NCBI RefSeq assembly: GCF_024756235.1
Contig: NZ_JANUGY010000013.1
Location: 1 to 64,000, forward strand
Direction: 5' to 3'
DNA from: Massilia kyonggiensis
GTDB lineage: Bacteria; Pseudomonadota; Gammaproteobacteria; Burkholderiales; Burkholderiaceae_D
Length of the DNA stretch: 64,000 nucleotides
Of the stretch, positions 9,562-16,918 are shown in pieces. Numbering within the stretch: the stretch's first letter is position 1; the number at the start of each line of letters is the position of its first letter. A program made the position numbers and the translations under genes. The notes under the pieces were generated by a model. The model did no database searches and was not told the origin of the DNA. It saw only the letters and a program-made list of their open reading frames with translations.

Positions 9562-10056
9562 TCATTCCGTCCAAATCGACAGGTACACCAATAATTTCCC
9601 CTCATTGAAACACTGAAAACCGCGGGTTGTCTTGCGGCTTTTTTTGAGTGTCGCGCTGAACGGTGCACAGTTCGGTACATCCGCCGGAAATTCCTTGTTC
9701 GCGTATTGTTCGAGCAAGGTGCGAAATGGCGCGGACAACCACGTCCGACCGGCATTGGGTGCAACCCATACAGGCGAAGCCGACGGGTCGGAAGAACCTT
9801 TATCGGTAGGGCCGGCGGCATCGAACTCCGCGACCATGGAGACTGCAAATGCGGGTCCAGGAACAGTGCCTCCCGTTTCCGGCGTCTCGAAGATCTCGAA
9901 TCTGCCATTGCGTCCCGGGATGTCCATCTCGACGGTGGCGGTCAGCTCGTTCATATTCGTTGACGGCATTTTCACTTCCTTTTCTTTCGCGCTGCACCCG
10001 TGGAGAAACATCACGGCACACATGGCCGCGCTCGATACATACTTGTATATTTTCAT
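9562..10056 (-). CDS. lipoprotein downstream of vgrG and its cargo; possible immunity protein
   Basis: This 164-residue protein has a lipoprotein signal (MKIYKYVSSAAMCAVMFLHGC, lipid-attachment Cys21). The mature part contains ATVEMDIPGRNGRFEIFETP and a C-terminal region with two cysteines (VPNCAPFS, GFQCFNEG). I do not recognise the family. It follows the vgrG cargo gene by 29 bp on the same strand. Immunity proteins for periplasm-acting type VI effectors are often exported or lipidated and encoded directly after the effector, so immunity is a reasonable inference, not shown. Local G+C is about 47%, far below the flanks. No clear ribosome site precedes the ATG. Confidence 0.7.
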   Translation of the reverse strand: MKIYKYVSSAAMCAVMFLHGCSAKEKEVKMPSTNMNELTATVEMDIPGRNGRFEIFETPETGGTVPGPAFAVSMVAEFDAAGPTDKGSSDPSASPVWVAPNAGRTWLSAPFRTLLEQYANKEFPADVPNCAPFSATLKKSRKTTRGFQCFNEGKLLVYLSIWTE

Positions 10057-10085
10057 GAGGATAAAGCCCAGGATGGCTGGGTTTG

Positions 10086-10895
10086 TTAAAAGTCGGGCGC
10101 CGGCTGCCCTTCAATCCATTCCCATTGGCGCTTCGCCGTTCCGTATGTGAGGAATTGTTGTCCCAAGCCAGTGACTTCGAACCGCCCATTTTCTTTATCG
10201 GCAATGCCCGTTTTTTCGTCACTTTTTCCGGGGTTGAAATTGTATTTGTCTTCCATGTGGATGGTGACGTCGGCACGATATACGATTTCCGCCGACTGGT
10301 TCGTCGTAACGGTAACGTCCGCACTGACCCAGATGTAATGCGCGCCGATCGTTTTTTGCCAGTTTTCGCTTGCCGGAGACTGGGCAAATTTTCCCGGTCC
10401 GATGGCGTAAGCCTCGCTGGTGACAGAGAATTTGACACGGTCCTTGCCGATGATCTCCACGTGCTTTTGAAAATCTTTCCGCAGCTTGACTTTCAGCTCA
10501 AGGGCGGCCGAATCCTCTCTGAGGTATTTTTCATAGTCGACAGTGTAGGGTTTCCCTTTTCCTTCAAGAAAGTGCCTGTAGGCAGCAGTAGCGTCTTGAA
10601 GACTTCCGCTGGAACATTTGTCCGTCAACCCGGTCGTCATTTTGCGGAGCGTTTCGTGATTGCAGAGAAGCTCCGCGCCCCACAACATTCTTTTCCATTT
10701 CGACAGTTGCTCATAATCTTCTTTCGTTGGGGCGCGCTTCTGCTCCACGTCGAGAAAGCCGTTGTCGTGGACGATGTTCGGACGCGTTGGCTTACCGATG
10801 CGATATCGCCCCGACTGTCCCTCGAGCATGACCTTCTGGGTATGAACCGCTTTCTTTTCGGTAGGCTGCAAGAGAATTTCAAATGGATTGTTCAC
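10086..10895 (-). CDS. candidate type VI secretion cargo/effector encoded with vgrG
   Basis: This 269-residue protein has no signal peptide and no family I can name. Its ATG overlaps the vgrG stop by four bases, so the two are translationally coupled. That is the usual arrangement for a VgrG adaptor or effector. The C-terminal half contains YRADVTIHMEDKYNFNPG followed by NGRFEVTGLGQQF, a beta-rich region. The N-terminal half is helical (YEQLSKWKRMLW, ALELKVKLRKDF). Base composition is low (sampled lines 10141-10260: 55 of 120 G+C). With VgrG carrying an effector-docking tail and a lipoprotein following, a toxic effector is the best inference. An adaptor is the alternative. Confidence 0.65.
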   Translation of the reverse strand: MNNPFEILLQPTEKKAVHTQKVMLEGQSGRYRIGKPTRPNIVHDNGFLDVEQKRAPTKEDYEQLSKWKRMLWGAELLCNHETLRKMTTGLTDKCSSGSLQDATAAYRHFLEGKGKPYTVDYEKYLREDSAALELKVKLRKDFQKHVEIIGKDRVKFSVTSEAYAIGPGKFAQSPASENWQKTIGAHYIWVSADVTVTTNQSAEIVYRADVTIHMEDKYNFNPGKSDEKTGIADKENGRFEVTGLGQQFLTYGTAKRQWEWIEGQPAPDF

Positions 10896-13690
10896 TTGGC
10901 ACCCTTAAACTTTGCAATTTCCTTCATCGCCGCGTGACCGATCAATACCTTTGCCGCTTCTGCGCTGTTACTTTGCGGTATGTCCGTCAGACCGGTTTCA
11001 TCCGTGGTCCCGAAGAAGACGGCGCCGCTGCCGAGCCGCATGAAGTAGGCCGTGTTGTCGAGCGGAGAGCCATCCGTGGAATCGATCAGGCGAATGGTAT
11101 GGTTGTAGAGTGCGGCCACACTGGTGGGGAGGGGGATGAACGAGGTGGGATTCGCCTGGCCCCCATCGAACACATGTTGTCCGCCTTTCACCGTAAAGTT
11201 CCCCGGACAAGCGAACGTGATATTTTGCCCATCCAGCGTGACCGAAGATTGTCCCGCCTGAAGCACAATCTTTTTTGACGCCTTGATCTCGATACCGTCA
11301 TTCACGGAAATGACCGTCACTTCCTTGTCCGCCAGGATCTCCAGCGCATCCGTATGCGCCTGCAGCGATACCGGCCCGTTGCCGGCGAACACCTGGATGC
11401 CGCCCTCGTGCGAATACAAGGCGGTGGCCTCGGCCGCCACCGACGAGATCGTGTGTGCAGCGGTCATGTGGAGGTCCGATTGCGTCGTCCAGTGCAACTG
11501 CTGCCCTGCGAACAGCACGGTCGAGGCCGGCGTGGCCCAGTTGATGCCGGCCTGGGCATCCATCAGCACCAGCGGCGCCGCGAATGTCTCGACGGGCGCG
11601 GCACTGTCGGGATCGCGCGATCCCGGCTTGGCCTTGAGCGCCTGCTGGCCGCCGACCGCGCCCGCGAATTTGCCTTTTTCCTGCGGATCGATCCGGGCCA
11701 GCAAATCCTTCTGTGCCTGCACCGCGGCGGCGCTGGTCAACGCCTGCTGCCCTTTGGCTGCGTCGAGCAAGGTCTTGTCGAGGGACTGTGCGGCCTTCAG
11801 CGCGCCGATGGCCTCCGCCGCATCCATCTGCGTCGAGGTCACGCCGGTTGCCCGGCCGCTGCGCGGGCTCGTGGTCAGCAGCACGCCTGCGCCGCCACGC
11901 ACCACGGCCCAGGCGTCGGTGCGCAACTCGAAACCGTTGCCGCGATAGGCGCCGCGCTGGGCCGAGCCGCGCGCTTGCTCCACCAGGTAACCGAGGTTCA
12001 GCTGGGTCGCCGCCGTGCTGGTGGCCAGGCGCATGCGCAACTGGCCTTGCGTGTCGTCGAGCTGCCACTGGTTGAAACCGTTGCCGTCGAAACCGCGGGT
12101 CTGGATGCCGGAGATCGTGCCCGCATGATTCGCGCCCGACTCGACGCCGGCCGCGAACGGCGGCGCATCGGCGCCCGTGTACAGCTGGGCGACCACGAGT
12201 GGGCGGTCGATGTCGTTGTCGATGAAGTCGACCAGCACCTCGGTGCCGATGCGTGGCGTGAATTGCGTGCCCCAGTTCGGACCGGCCAGCGCTTCGGCCA
12301 CGCGTACCCAGGTGCCGGAGCGATCGTCGCCCGGCGCGCAGCCTTTGTCGTCCGTGTCGTGATCCAGGCTGCCGGGGTTCGCGCCGGCGCCGCGCTGCCA
12401 GGCGAATTGCACGCGGATCTGGTGGTCGCGCCCGGTCGTGGCGACACTGTCCGGTATGCCGACCACCAGCGCCGTCTGCGGGCCGAGTGCCGTGCAAGGA
12501 TGAGGTAGGGCAGTCGCGCGGGGCAGGATGGCCACCGTGTCGCGCACGCAAGCGAAGCGATTGCGGTACGTGCCGGGTTCGACACCGCTACGATCTGCCG
12601 TCGCGATCCGGGCGCGGATGTTGTTGCGTGCCTCGTGCTCGACCCACAGGACCTTGAAGCCGTTCGCGCCGTCGGGGTAGCGGTCGTGCAGCGTCAGTTC
12701 GAACCTGTGGCCGGCCGCCAGCCGCCGGGCCGCGCCTTCGCCTTCGAACAGCTTGTTGTCCAGCTCCAGGGCCTGCAGCATCAGGCGGCTGTGCAGGTTG
12801 GCCGTGCCGGTATCGGTGGCGATGCGCTCGCCCGCCCCGTCGTAGACCTGCAGCGGCGGGATGTCGCCGGCGTCGAGGTTCGACCGCTGTTCGGCGGCGG
12901 GCGCCCGGACCTGGGCCGGATCCCAGCTGCTGATCGACACCGCGTTGGCCTGGACGCGCCGGCATGCGCGGAAGCCATCGATGGCGTCGTCGCTGTCGGT
13001 CGCGCGCACGCCGTGGAAGCGAATTGCAAGGTTGCCCGGCGTGGCCGGCAAGCGCGCTTCGCTGTCGAAGATCACGAGCCGGTGGCGCGCCTGGCCGCTG
13101 TCGTCCGCATTGTCCTGGTCGTGTTCGAAGCGCCAGGACAATCCTTCCGACGCCAGCAGCCGCACGAAGAAGTCGTAGTCGCTCTCGCGGTACTGCGTGC
13201 AGATGGCGCGCGCCGGCAGATCCTGCGTGATGTCGAATTCGAAGCGCAGCTGCGGATAGTCGGCGAACAGTTCGGTCACGATGTCGCGGACATTCTTGTT
13301 CTGGAAAATGTAGCTGTCGCGGCGCAGGCGCAGCAGGGCCAGTGCAGGCTCCAGGCGCAGGCGATAGCGGGCGACGCCACCGTCGGCACCCAGCCATTCG
13401 GCAGCGGTGCAGATGCCGTGCCAGGCGCGGCGCGAGTCGTCCGGTTGCAGCAGCGTGATGGTCAGCTCTTCGCCCAAGAATCCGTCGAGATCGAGATCGG
13501 TCGACGTACTGAGCGCATCGACGTCGAAACGGTACAGGTCATTGACGGCCTCGCGGCCGCGCACGCGTTCGGCCAGCGGCGCCTGCGGCAGCGCGACGTC
13601 GTGCGCACTCGCGAGGGTGATGAGCCGCGCGTGCTGGAACAGGCCCGTTCCGAAGCGTCCGAGCGCTTCGTTCAACGTAGCGAAATCCAT
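10892..13690 (-). CDS. vgrG: VgrG (TssI) type VI secretion spike protein with C-terminal TTR-like extension
   Basis: This 932-residue spike protein forms the trimeric tip of the type VI tube. The N-terminal part has gp27-like features (NDLYRFDVDALS, QYRESDYDFFVRLLASEGLSWRFEH). A gp5/OB region follows (RIRVQFAWQRGA-like segment, TWVRVAEALAGPNWGTQFTPRIGTEVLVDFIDND). Next comes the DUF2345 repeat region (ILADKEVTVIS, IEIKASKKIVLQAGQSSVTL). From about residue 857 a short tail with IRLIDSTDGSPLDNTAY and GTTDETGLTD looks like the transthyretin-like domain other VgrGs use to dock effectors. No other T6SS genes are in the window, so it is an orphan spike. G+C falls sharply inside the gene near 11340. 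Confidence 0.93.
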   Translation of the reverse strand: MDFATLNEALGRFGTGLFQHARLITLASAHDVALPQAPLAERVRGREAVNDLYRFDVDALSTSTDLDLDGFLGEELTITLLQPDDSRRAWHGICTAAEWLGADGGVARYRLRLEPALALLRLRRDSYIFQNKNVRDIVTELFADYPQLRFEFDITQDLPARAICTQYRESDYDFFVRLLASEGLSWRFEHDQDNADDSGQARHRLVIFDSEARLPATPGNLAIRFHGVRATDSDDAIDGFRACRRVQANAVSISSWDPAQVRAPAAEQRSNLDAGDIPPLQVYDGAGERIATDTGTANLHSRLMLQALELDNKLFEGEGAARRLAAGHRFELTLHDRYPDGANGFKVLWVEHEARNNIRARIATADRSGVEPGTYRNRFACVRDTVAILPRATALPHPCTALGPQTALVVGIPDSVATTGRDHQIRVQFAWQRGAGANPGSLDHDTDDKGCAPGDDRSGTWVRVAEALAGPNWGTQFTPRIGTEVLVDFIDNDIDRPLVVAQLYTGADAPPFAAGVESGANHAGTISGIQTRGFDGNGFNQWQLDDTQGQLRMRLATSTAATQLNLGYLVEQARGSAQRGAYRGNGFELRTDAWAVVRGGAGVLLTTSPRSGRATGVTSTQMDAAEAIGALKAAQSLDKTLLDAAKGQQALTSAAAVQAQKDLLARIDPQEKGKFAGAVGGQQALKAKPGSRDPDSAAPVETFAAPLVLMDAQAGINWATPASTVLFAGQQLHWTTQSDLHMTAAHTISSVAAEATALYSHEGGIQVFAGNGPVSLQAHTDALEILADKEVTVISVNDGIEIKASKKIVLQAGQSSVTLDGQNITFACPGNFTVKGGQHVFDGGQANPTSFIPLPTSVAALYNHTIRLIDSTDGSPLDNTAYFMRLGSGAVFFGTTDETGLTDIPQSNSAEAAKVLIGHAAMKEIAKFKGAK

Positions 13691-13691
13691 G

Positions 13692-13847
13692 TCAGCACAG
13701 GGTCATTGTCGGGTTGGACGCACATGGCGCCATATGCTTGCCCGGCGCGCAGTCCTTGGCGCGGCCTGCATTCGAGGTAGAGGTCCTGTTGCTGGAAATG
13801 CAGGGGGTGGGAGACGAATCGACATCCCGGATGACTTTACGGCTCAT
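13692..13847 (-). CDS. possible 51-residue Cys-containing ORF directly before vgrG
   Basis: A minus-strand ATG frame (MSRKVIRDVDSS...) ends one base before the vgrG start codon and encodes 51 residues with four cysteines. Most third positions are G or C, as in neighbouring genes. No ribosome site is evident, and I recognise no family. It may be a real leader gene translated with vgrG or chance open frame. Confidence 0.25.
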   Translation of the reverse strand: MSRKVIRDVDSSPTPCISSNRTSTSNAGRAKDCAPGKHMAPCASNPTMTLC

Positions 13848-14138
13848 GCGTTTATGGTCCTGCTCGGATCAAGGATTTGCAATATTTTAATCGCTCGATG
13901 GTAACATTTTGGACAGATTTTCGTGGAAAGTCGTGCACGCGCGACGCTGCTCGTCATTGTGGAATTGTGTGACTTTCGCGGTTGCAGATACGGCCATCTG
14001 CAAGGTGAGATTCTGCGATTGTTCGAGCGTGCCGGGAGCGAATGGATTTTCGTATCACGCAATACGAGTTGATGATTTTTTAATCGGGGCCATGCCTTAA
14101 GGTACTATCGCAGGCATCGCAACTTGGGGCAGAACGAC
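13848..14138. other. AT-rich non-coding stretch at the right border of the vgrG island, with an inverted repeat
   Basis: No convincing gene is visible between the vgrG island and the dienelactone hydrolase gene. Line 13861-13920 has 22 of 60 G+C, against about 70% in nearby genes. A perfect 8-bp inverted repeat, TTGCAGAT-N6-ATCTGCAA, lies at 13982-14003. It has no T-run and so is not a terminator. It could be an operator or a recombination remnant. Confidence 0.5.
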
Positions 14139-14969
14139 ATGAACGACAACGCCATCTCCGCCCATCCCGGTCAGGGCGCCGGTTTCGCCGCCGCCGCGCA
14201 GCCCGTGGCGGCGCAGACCCTCGTCCATACGGACACCGAAGGACTCGCCACGGGCACGACCAAGCTGACGGTCGACGGCCAGGCCATTCCCATGTACTTT
14301 GCCCGCCCGGCGGGGCAGGACAAGCCGCCGGTGATGATCGTCGTCTCCGAGATCTTCGGCCTGCACGAACACATCGCCGACGTGGCGCGCCGCTTTGCGA
14401 AGCAGGGCTACCTGGCCATCGCCCCGGATTTCTTCATCCGCCAGGGCGACCCGTCCACGCTCCCCGACATGGCCACGATCCTGTCAAAGATCATCCGCAA
14501 GGTGCCGGACGCCCAGGTGATGGGCGACATCGACGCGTGCGTGGCCTGGGCCGAAGCGAACGGCGGCGACGTCGACCGGCTCGGCGTCAACGGCTTTTGC
14601 TGGGGCGGGCGCATCACGTGGCTGTACGCGGCGCACAACCCGCGCGTGGCGGCGGCCGTGGCGTGGTACGGCAAGCTGGTGGCCGATCCGAATCCGCCCG
14701 GCCAGCCGACGCACCCGATCCACATCGCGCCCACGCTCACCGTGCCCGTGCTCGGCCTGTACGGCGCAAGGGACGCCGGCATCCCGGTCGCCACGGTCGA
14801 ACAGATGACGGCCGCCCTGGGCGAGGGGACGAGCGATTCCGCGATCGTCGTCTACCCCGACGCCGGCCACGCGTTCTACGCCGACTACCGCCCGAGCTAC
14901 AACGCGAAGGATGCCCGCGACGGCTTCGCCCGCGCGCTGGCCTGGTTCCGCGAACACGGCGCCGGCTGA
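14139..14969 (+). CDS. dienelactone hydrolase family protein
   Basis: This 276-residue alpha/beta hydrolase has the Cys-Asp-His triad of the dienelactone hydrolase family: nucleophile in GFCWGG, acid in GARDAGIP and histidine in DAGHAFYADYRP. The oxyanion segment VVSEIFGLHEHIADVARR is also typical. Dienelactone hydrolase opens the lactone ring in chlorocatechol degradation, but no other ring-cleavage genes lie nearby. The substrate is therefore open, and many bacterial members are general carboxylesterases. I chose the ATG at 14139; a TTG at 14124 is in frame but less likely. The N-terminal 25 residues are Ala-rich and poorly conserved-looking. Confidence 0.9.
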   Translation: MNDNAISAHPGQGAGFAAAAQPVAAQTLVHTDTEGLATGTTKLTVDGQAIPMYFARPAGQDKPPVMIVVSEIFGLHEHIADVARRFAKQGYLAIAPDFFIRQGDPSTLPDMATILSKIIRKVPDAQVMGDIDACVAWAEANGGDVDRLGVNGFCWGGRITWLYAAHNPRVAAAVAWYGKLVADPNPPGQPTHPIHIAPTLTVPVLGLYGARDAGIPVATVEQMTAALGEGTSDSAIVVYPDAGHAFYADYRPSYNAKDARDGFARALAWFREHGAG

Positions 14970-14989
14970 CGGCGGCACGCCCGTCGGGT

Positions 14990-14995
14990 TACAAT
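14990..14995 (+). promoter_or_regulatory. -10 box for the ZIP transporter gene
   Basis: TACAAT (within GGGTTACAATC) lies about 20 bp after the upstream stop codon and would start transcription near 15002. That leaves a short leader before either candidate start of the ZIP gene. No good -35 is visible. Confidence 0.5.
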
Positions 14996-15018
14996 CAACG
15001 GTTTGCGCCCGTGGGCGT

Positions 15019-15831
15019 GTGCATCCGCACGCCCCGATAAAAAGAAGAGGCTTCCAGATCGACCCGATTCTCATCTCCATCCTGCTGGCCACCGGCCTGG
15101 CGGGCGTGGTCAGCATCACGGCCGCCGCGGTGTTTTCCTTTACGCTGCTGTCGAAGGTCGTCGAACGCATGGTCAGCCTGTCGGTCGGCATCATGCTGTC
15201 GACGTCGCTGCTGCACGCGTTGCCGGAAGCGTTCGAGTCGAAGGCCGACACGCATGCGCTGTTCGCGACCCTGCTGGGCGGCCTGCTCGCGTTCTTCCTG
15301 CTGGAGAAGGTGGCGCTGCTGCGCCATTCGCACCACCACGAGGGCGACGGGCACCATCACGCGCATGGCCACGACGCGCGCCAGGCCGGGCGCGCCGGCT
15401 GGATGATCCTGATCGGCGACGGCATGCACAACTTCACGGACGGCATCCTGATCGCGGCGGCCTTCCTCGCCAACCCGCAACTGGGCATCGTCACGGGCGT
15501 GGCCATCATCGCGCACGAGATCCCGCAGGAGATCGGCGACTTCATCGTGCTGCTCAACGCCGGCTTCTCGCGCGTGCGCGCCTACGTGTTCAACCTGTTG
15601 TGCAGCCTGCTGGCCGTGCTGGGCGGGATACTCGGGTATGCGACGCTGGACCGCGCCAGCGACCTGATTCCCTACGTGCTGGTGTTCGCGTCGTCCGGTT
15701 TCATCTACATCGCCGTGAGCGACCTGATGCCGCAGATGCAGCGCCGGGCCACCGTGCGCGAAACCATTCCGCAAGTCCTGTTGATCGGCCTGGGCGTCGT
15801 CATCGTGCTGTTCCTGACGCACGGCCATTAA
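15019..15831 (+). CDS. ZIP-family metal (zinc/divalent cation) transporter
   Basis: This membrane transporter has about eight hydrophobic segments and a His-rich cytoplasmic loop (HSHHHEGDGHHHAHGHD) between the third and fourth. Metal-site motifs are GDGMHNFTDG and AHEIPQEIGDF, the signature of bacterial ZIP proteins that import Zn or other divalent cations. The start is unclear. The only ATG lies at 14911, inside the preceding gene and upstream of the likely promoter. A GTG at 15019 is possible and is used here. The best ribosome site (AAGAAGAGG, 15042-15050) instead sits before an ATC codon at 15058, where the conserved part (IDPILISILLATGLAG) begins. Confidence 0.88.
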   Translation: MHPHAPIKRRGFQIDPILISILLATGLAGVVSITAAAVFSFTLLSKVVERMVSLSVGIMLSTSLLHALPEAFESKADTHALFATLLGGLLAFFLLEKVALLRHSHHHEGDGHHHAHGHDARQAGRAGWMILIGDGMHNFTDGILIAAAFLANPQLGIVTGVAIIAHEIPQEIGDFIVLLNAGFSRVRAYVFNLLCSLLAVLGGILGYATLDRASDLIPYVLVFASSGFIYIAVSDLMPQMQRRATVRETIPQVLLIGLGVVIVLFLTHGH

Positions 15832-15855
15832 GATACTAAACGCTGCGCCCTGCGG

Positions 15856-15885
15856 TTGACAGGGCGATTCCGCGCGACCTATGCT
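15856..15885 (+). promoter_or_regulatory. sigma-70 promoter of the 47-residue membrane protein gene
   Basis: A consensus TTGACA (15856-15861), an 18-bp spacer and TATGCT (15880-15885) lie 27 bp before the small gene's ATG. The -35 box is enclosed in a 7-bp perfect inverted repeat (CGCCCTG / CAGGGCG, 15846-15852 and 15860-15866). That repeat could act as the ZIP gene's transcript end or as an operator. Confidence 0.7.
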
Positions 15886-15911
15886 GAACCGTTAGCTGAA
15901 CGGAGGCCGGT

Positions 15912-16055
15912 ATGGCGAAGCTCTTGAGTGAACTGGTTGCAGCATTGCGCGACAAGCCGTCGCGCTTCGCCTACGTGGTCGTGGCCCTCGTGCTGTCGGT
16001 CGTGCTGTTCACGCTGGCGGACTTCCTGCCCGCCCCGTACGACTTCAGTCACTGA
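15912..16055 (+). CDS. small single-pass membrane protein, 47 residues
   Basis: An ATG frame with a strong ribosome site (CGGAGG, six bases upstream) and its own near-consensus promoter encodes 47 residues. It begins MAKLLSELVAALRDKPSRFA, continues with one hydrophobic helix (YVVVALVLSVVLFTLADF) and ends PAPYDFSH. The N-terminal basic part suggests an N-in orientation. No family is recognised. The last seven bases overlap the end of the converging sulfurtransferase gene. Promoter, ribosome site and a clear membrane helix together make it a credible real gene. Confidence 0.7.
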   Translation: MAKLLSELVAALRDKPSRFAYVVVALVLSVVLFTLADFLPAPYDFSH

Positions 16056-16909
16056 CCCGTTGCCACCGCGCGCTGCGGATCCGCCGTCCACTCGCTCCAC
16101 GATCCAGGATACAGCGCCGCACCCGGCATCCCGGCCACTTCCAGTGCCAGCAGGTTGTGGCAGGCCGTGACGCCGGAGCCGCATTGCATGATGGCGTCCT
16201 TCGCGTCGCCTACCGCCACTTGCAATTCCGCCTTCAGCTGATCCGGCGCCTTGAAGCGGCCGTCCGCCTGCAGGTTGTCCTTGAAGAAGCGGTTCTTCGC
16301 GCCCGGGATATGGCCGCCGACCGGGTCGATCGTCTCGTTCTCGCCGCGGAAGCGGTCCGGCGCGCGCGCGTCGACGATGGTCTTGCCGCCGTGTTCCACG
16401 TTGTGCAGGATCGCGTTCACGTCGACCGTCGTCACGAGGGCAGGGCGGGCAGCAATCCCGCCGCGGGCTCTCGGCGCCGGCGCGTCGGTGACGACGGCCT
16501 GGCCGGCCGCCTGCCATGCGCTCAAGCCGCCATCCAGCACGGCGACGGCGCCGTGGCCGACCCAGCGCAGCATCCACCACAGGCGCGCGGCGAACATGCC
16601 GCCGTGCGCGTCGTATGCGACGACCTGCGTGTCGTCGTCCACGCCCCAGCCGCGCAGCAGCTCGATGAACGCGTCCTTCTCCGGCAGTGGATGGCGGCCG
16701 CGGAAGTTGCCTGCGGCGTCGCGCTTGGCGCCCGACAATTCCGTCTCCATGTCGGCGAAGACGGCGCCCGGGATGTGTCCGGCCGCATAGGCGTCTCGGC
16801 CGGCGGCGAGGTTCATCAGGTCGTGGCGGCAGTCGACGATCACCCATGTCGGGTCGTCGATATGCGCTGCCAGTGCGGCGGGTTCGATCAGGGTCGTGTA
16901 GGTGGACAT
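16049..16909 (-). CDS. sseA: two-domain rhodanese, probable 3-mercaptopyruvate sulfurtransferase
   Basis: This 286-residue protein has two rhodanese domains: an inactive N-terminal one (about residues 10-135) and a catalytic C-terminal one (about 160-280). The active-site loop reads CGSGVTA. Thiosulfate sulfurtransferases usually have CRKGVT, while 3-mercaptopyruvate sulfurtransferases have CG(S/T)GVT, so the latter is preferred. It would move sulfane sulfur from 3-mercaptopyruvate to cyanide or thiol acceptors. It is last in a minus-strand run behind a Rieske oxygenase and a DMT transporter, nine bases after the latter. No signal peptide is present. Confidence 0.88.
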   Translation of the reverse strand: MSTYTTLIEPAALAAHIDDPTWVIVDCRHDLMNLAAGRDAYAAGHIPGAVFADMETELSGAKRDAAGNFRGRHPLPEKDAFIELLRGWGVDDDTQVVAYDAHGGMFAARLWWMLRWVGHGAVAVLDGGLSAWQAAGQAVVTDAPAPRARGGIAARPALVTTVDVNAILHNVEHGGKTIVDARAPDRFRGENETIDPVGGHIPGAKNRFFKDNLQADGRFKAPDQLKAELQVAVGDAKDAIMQCGSGVTACHNLLALEVAGMPGAALYPGSWSEWTADPQRAVATGQ

Positions 16910-16918
16910 GGGCTCCTC

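Noticed and set aside
10063-10085. Weak hairpin between the cargo and lipoprotein genes
   Set aside because: The stem is about 5 bp with no proper T-run, so a terminator is not supported.
13691-14138. Possible tRNA or attachment site at the island border
   Set aside because: No tRNA-like fold or direct repeat matching the other border was found.
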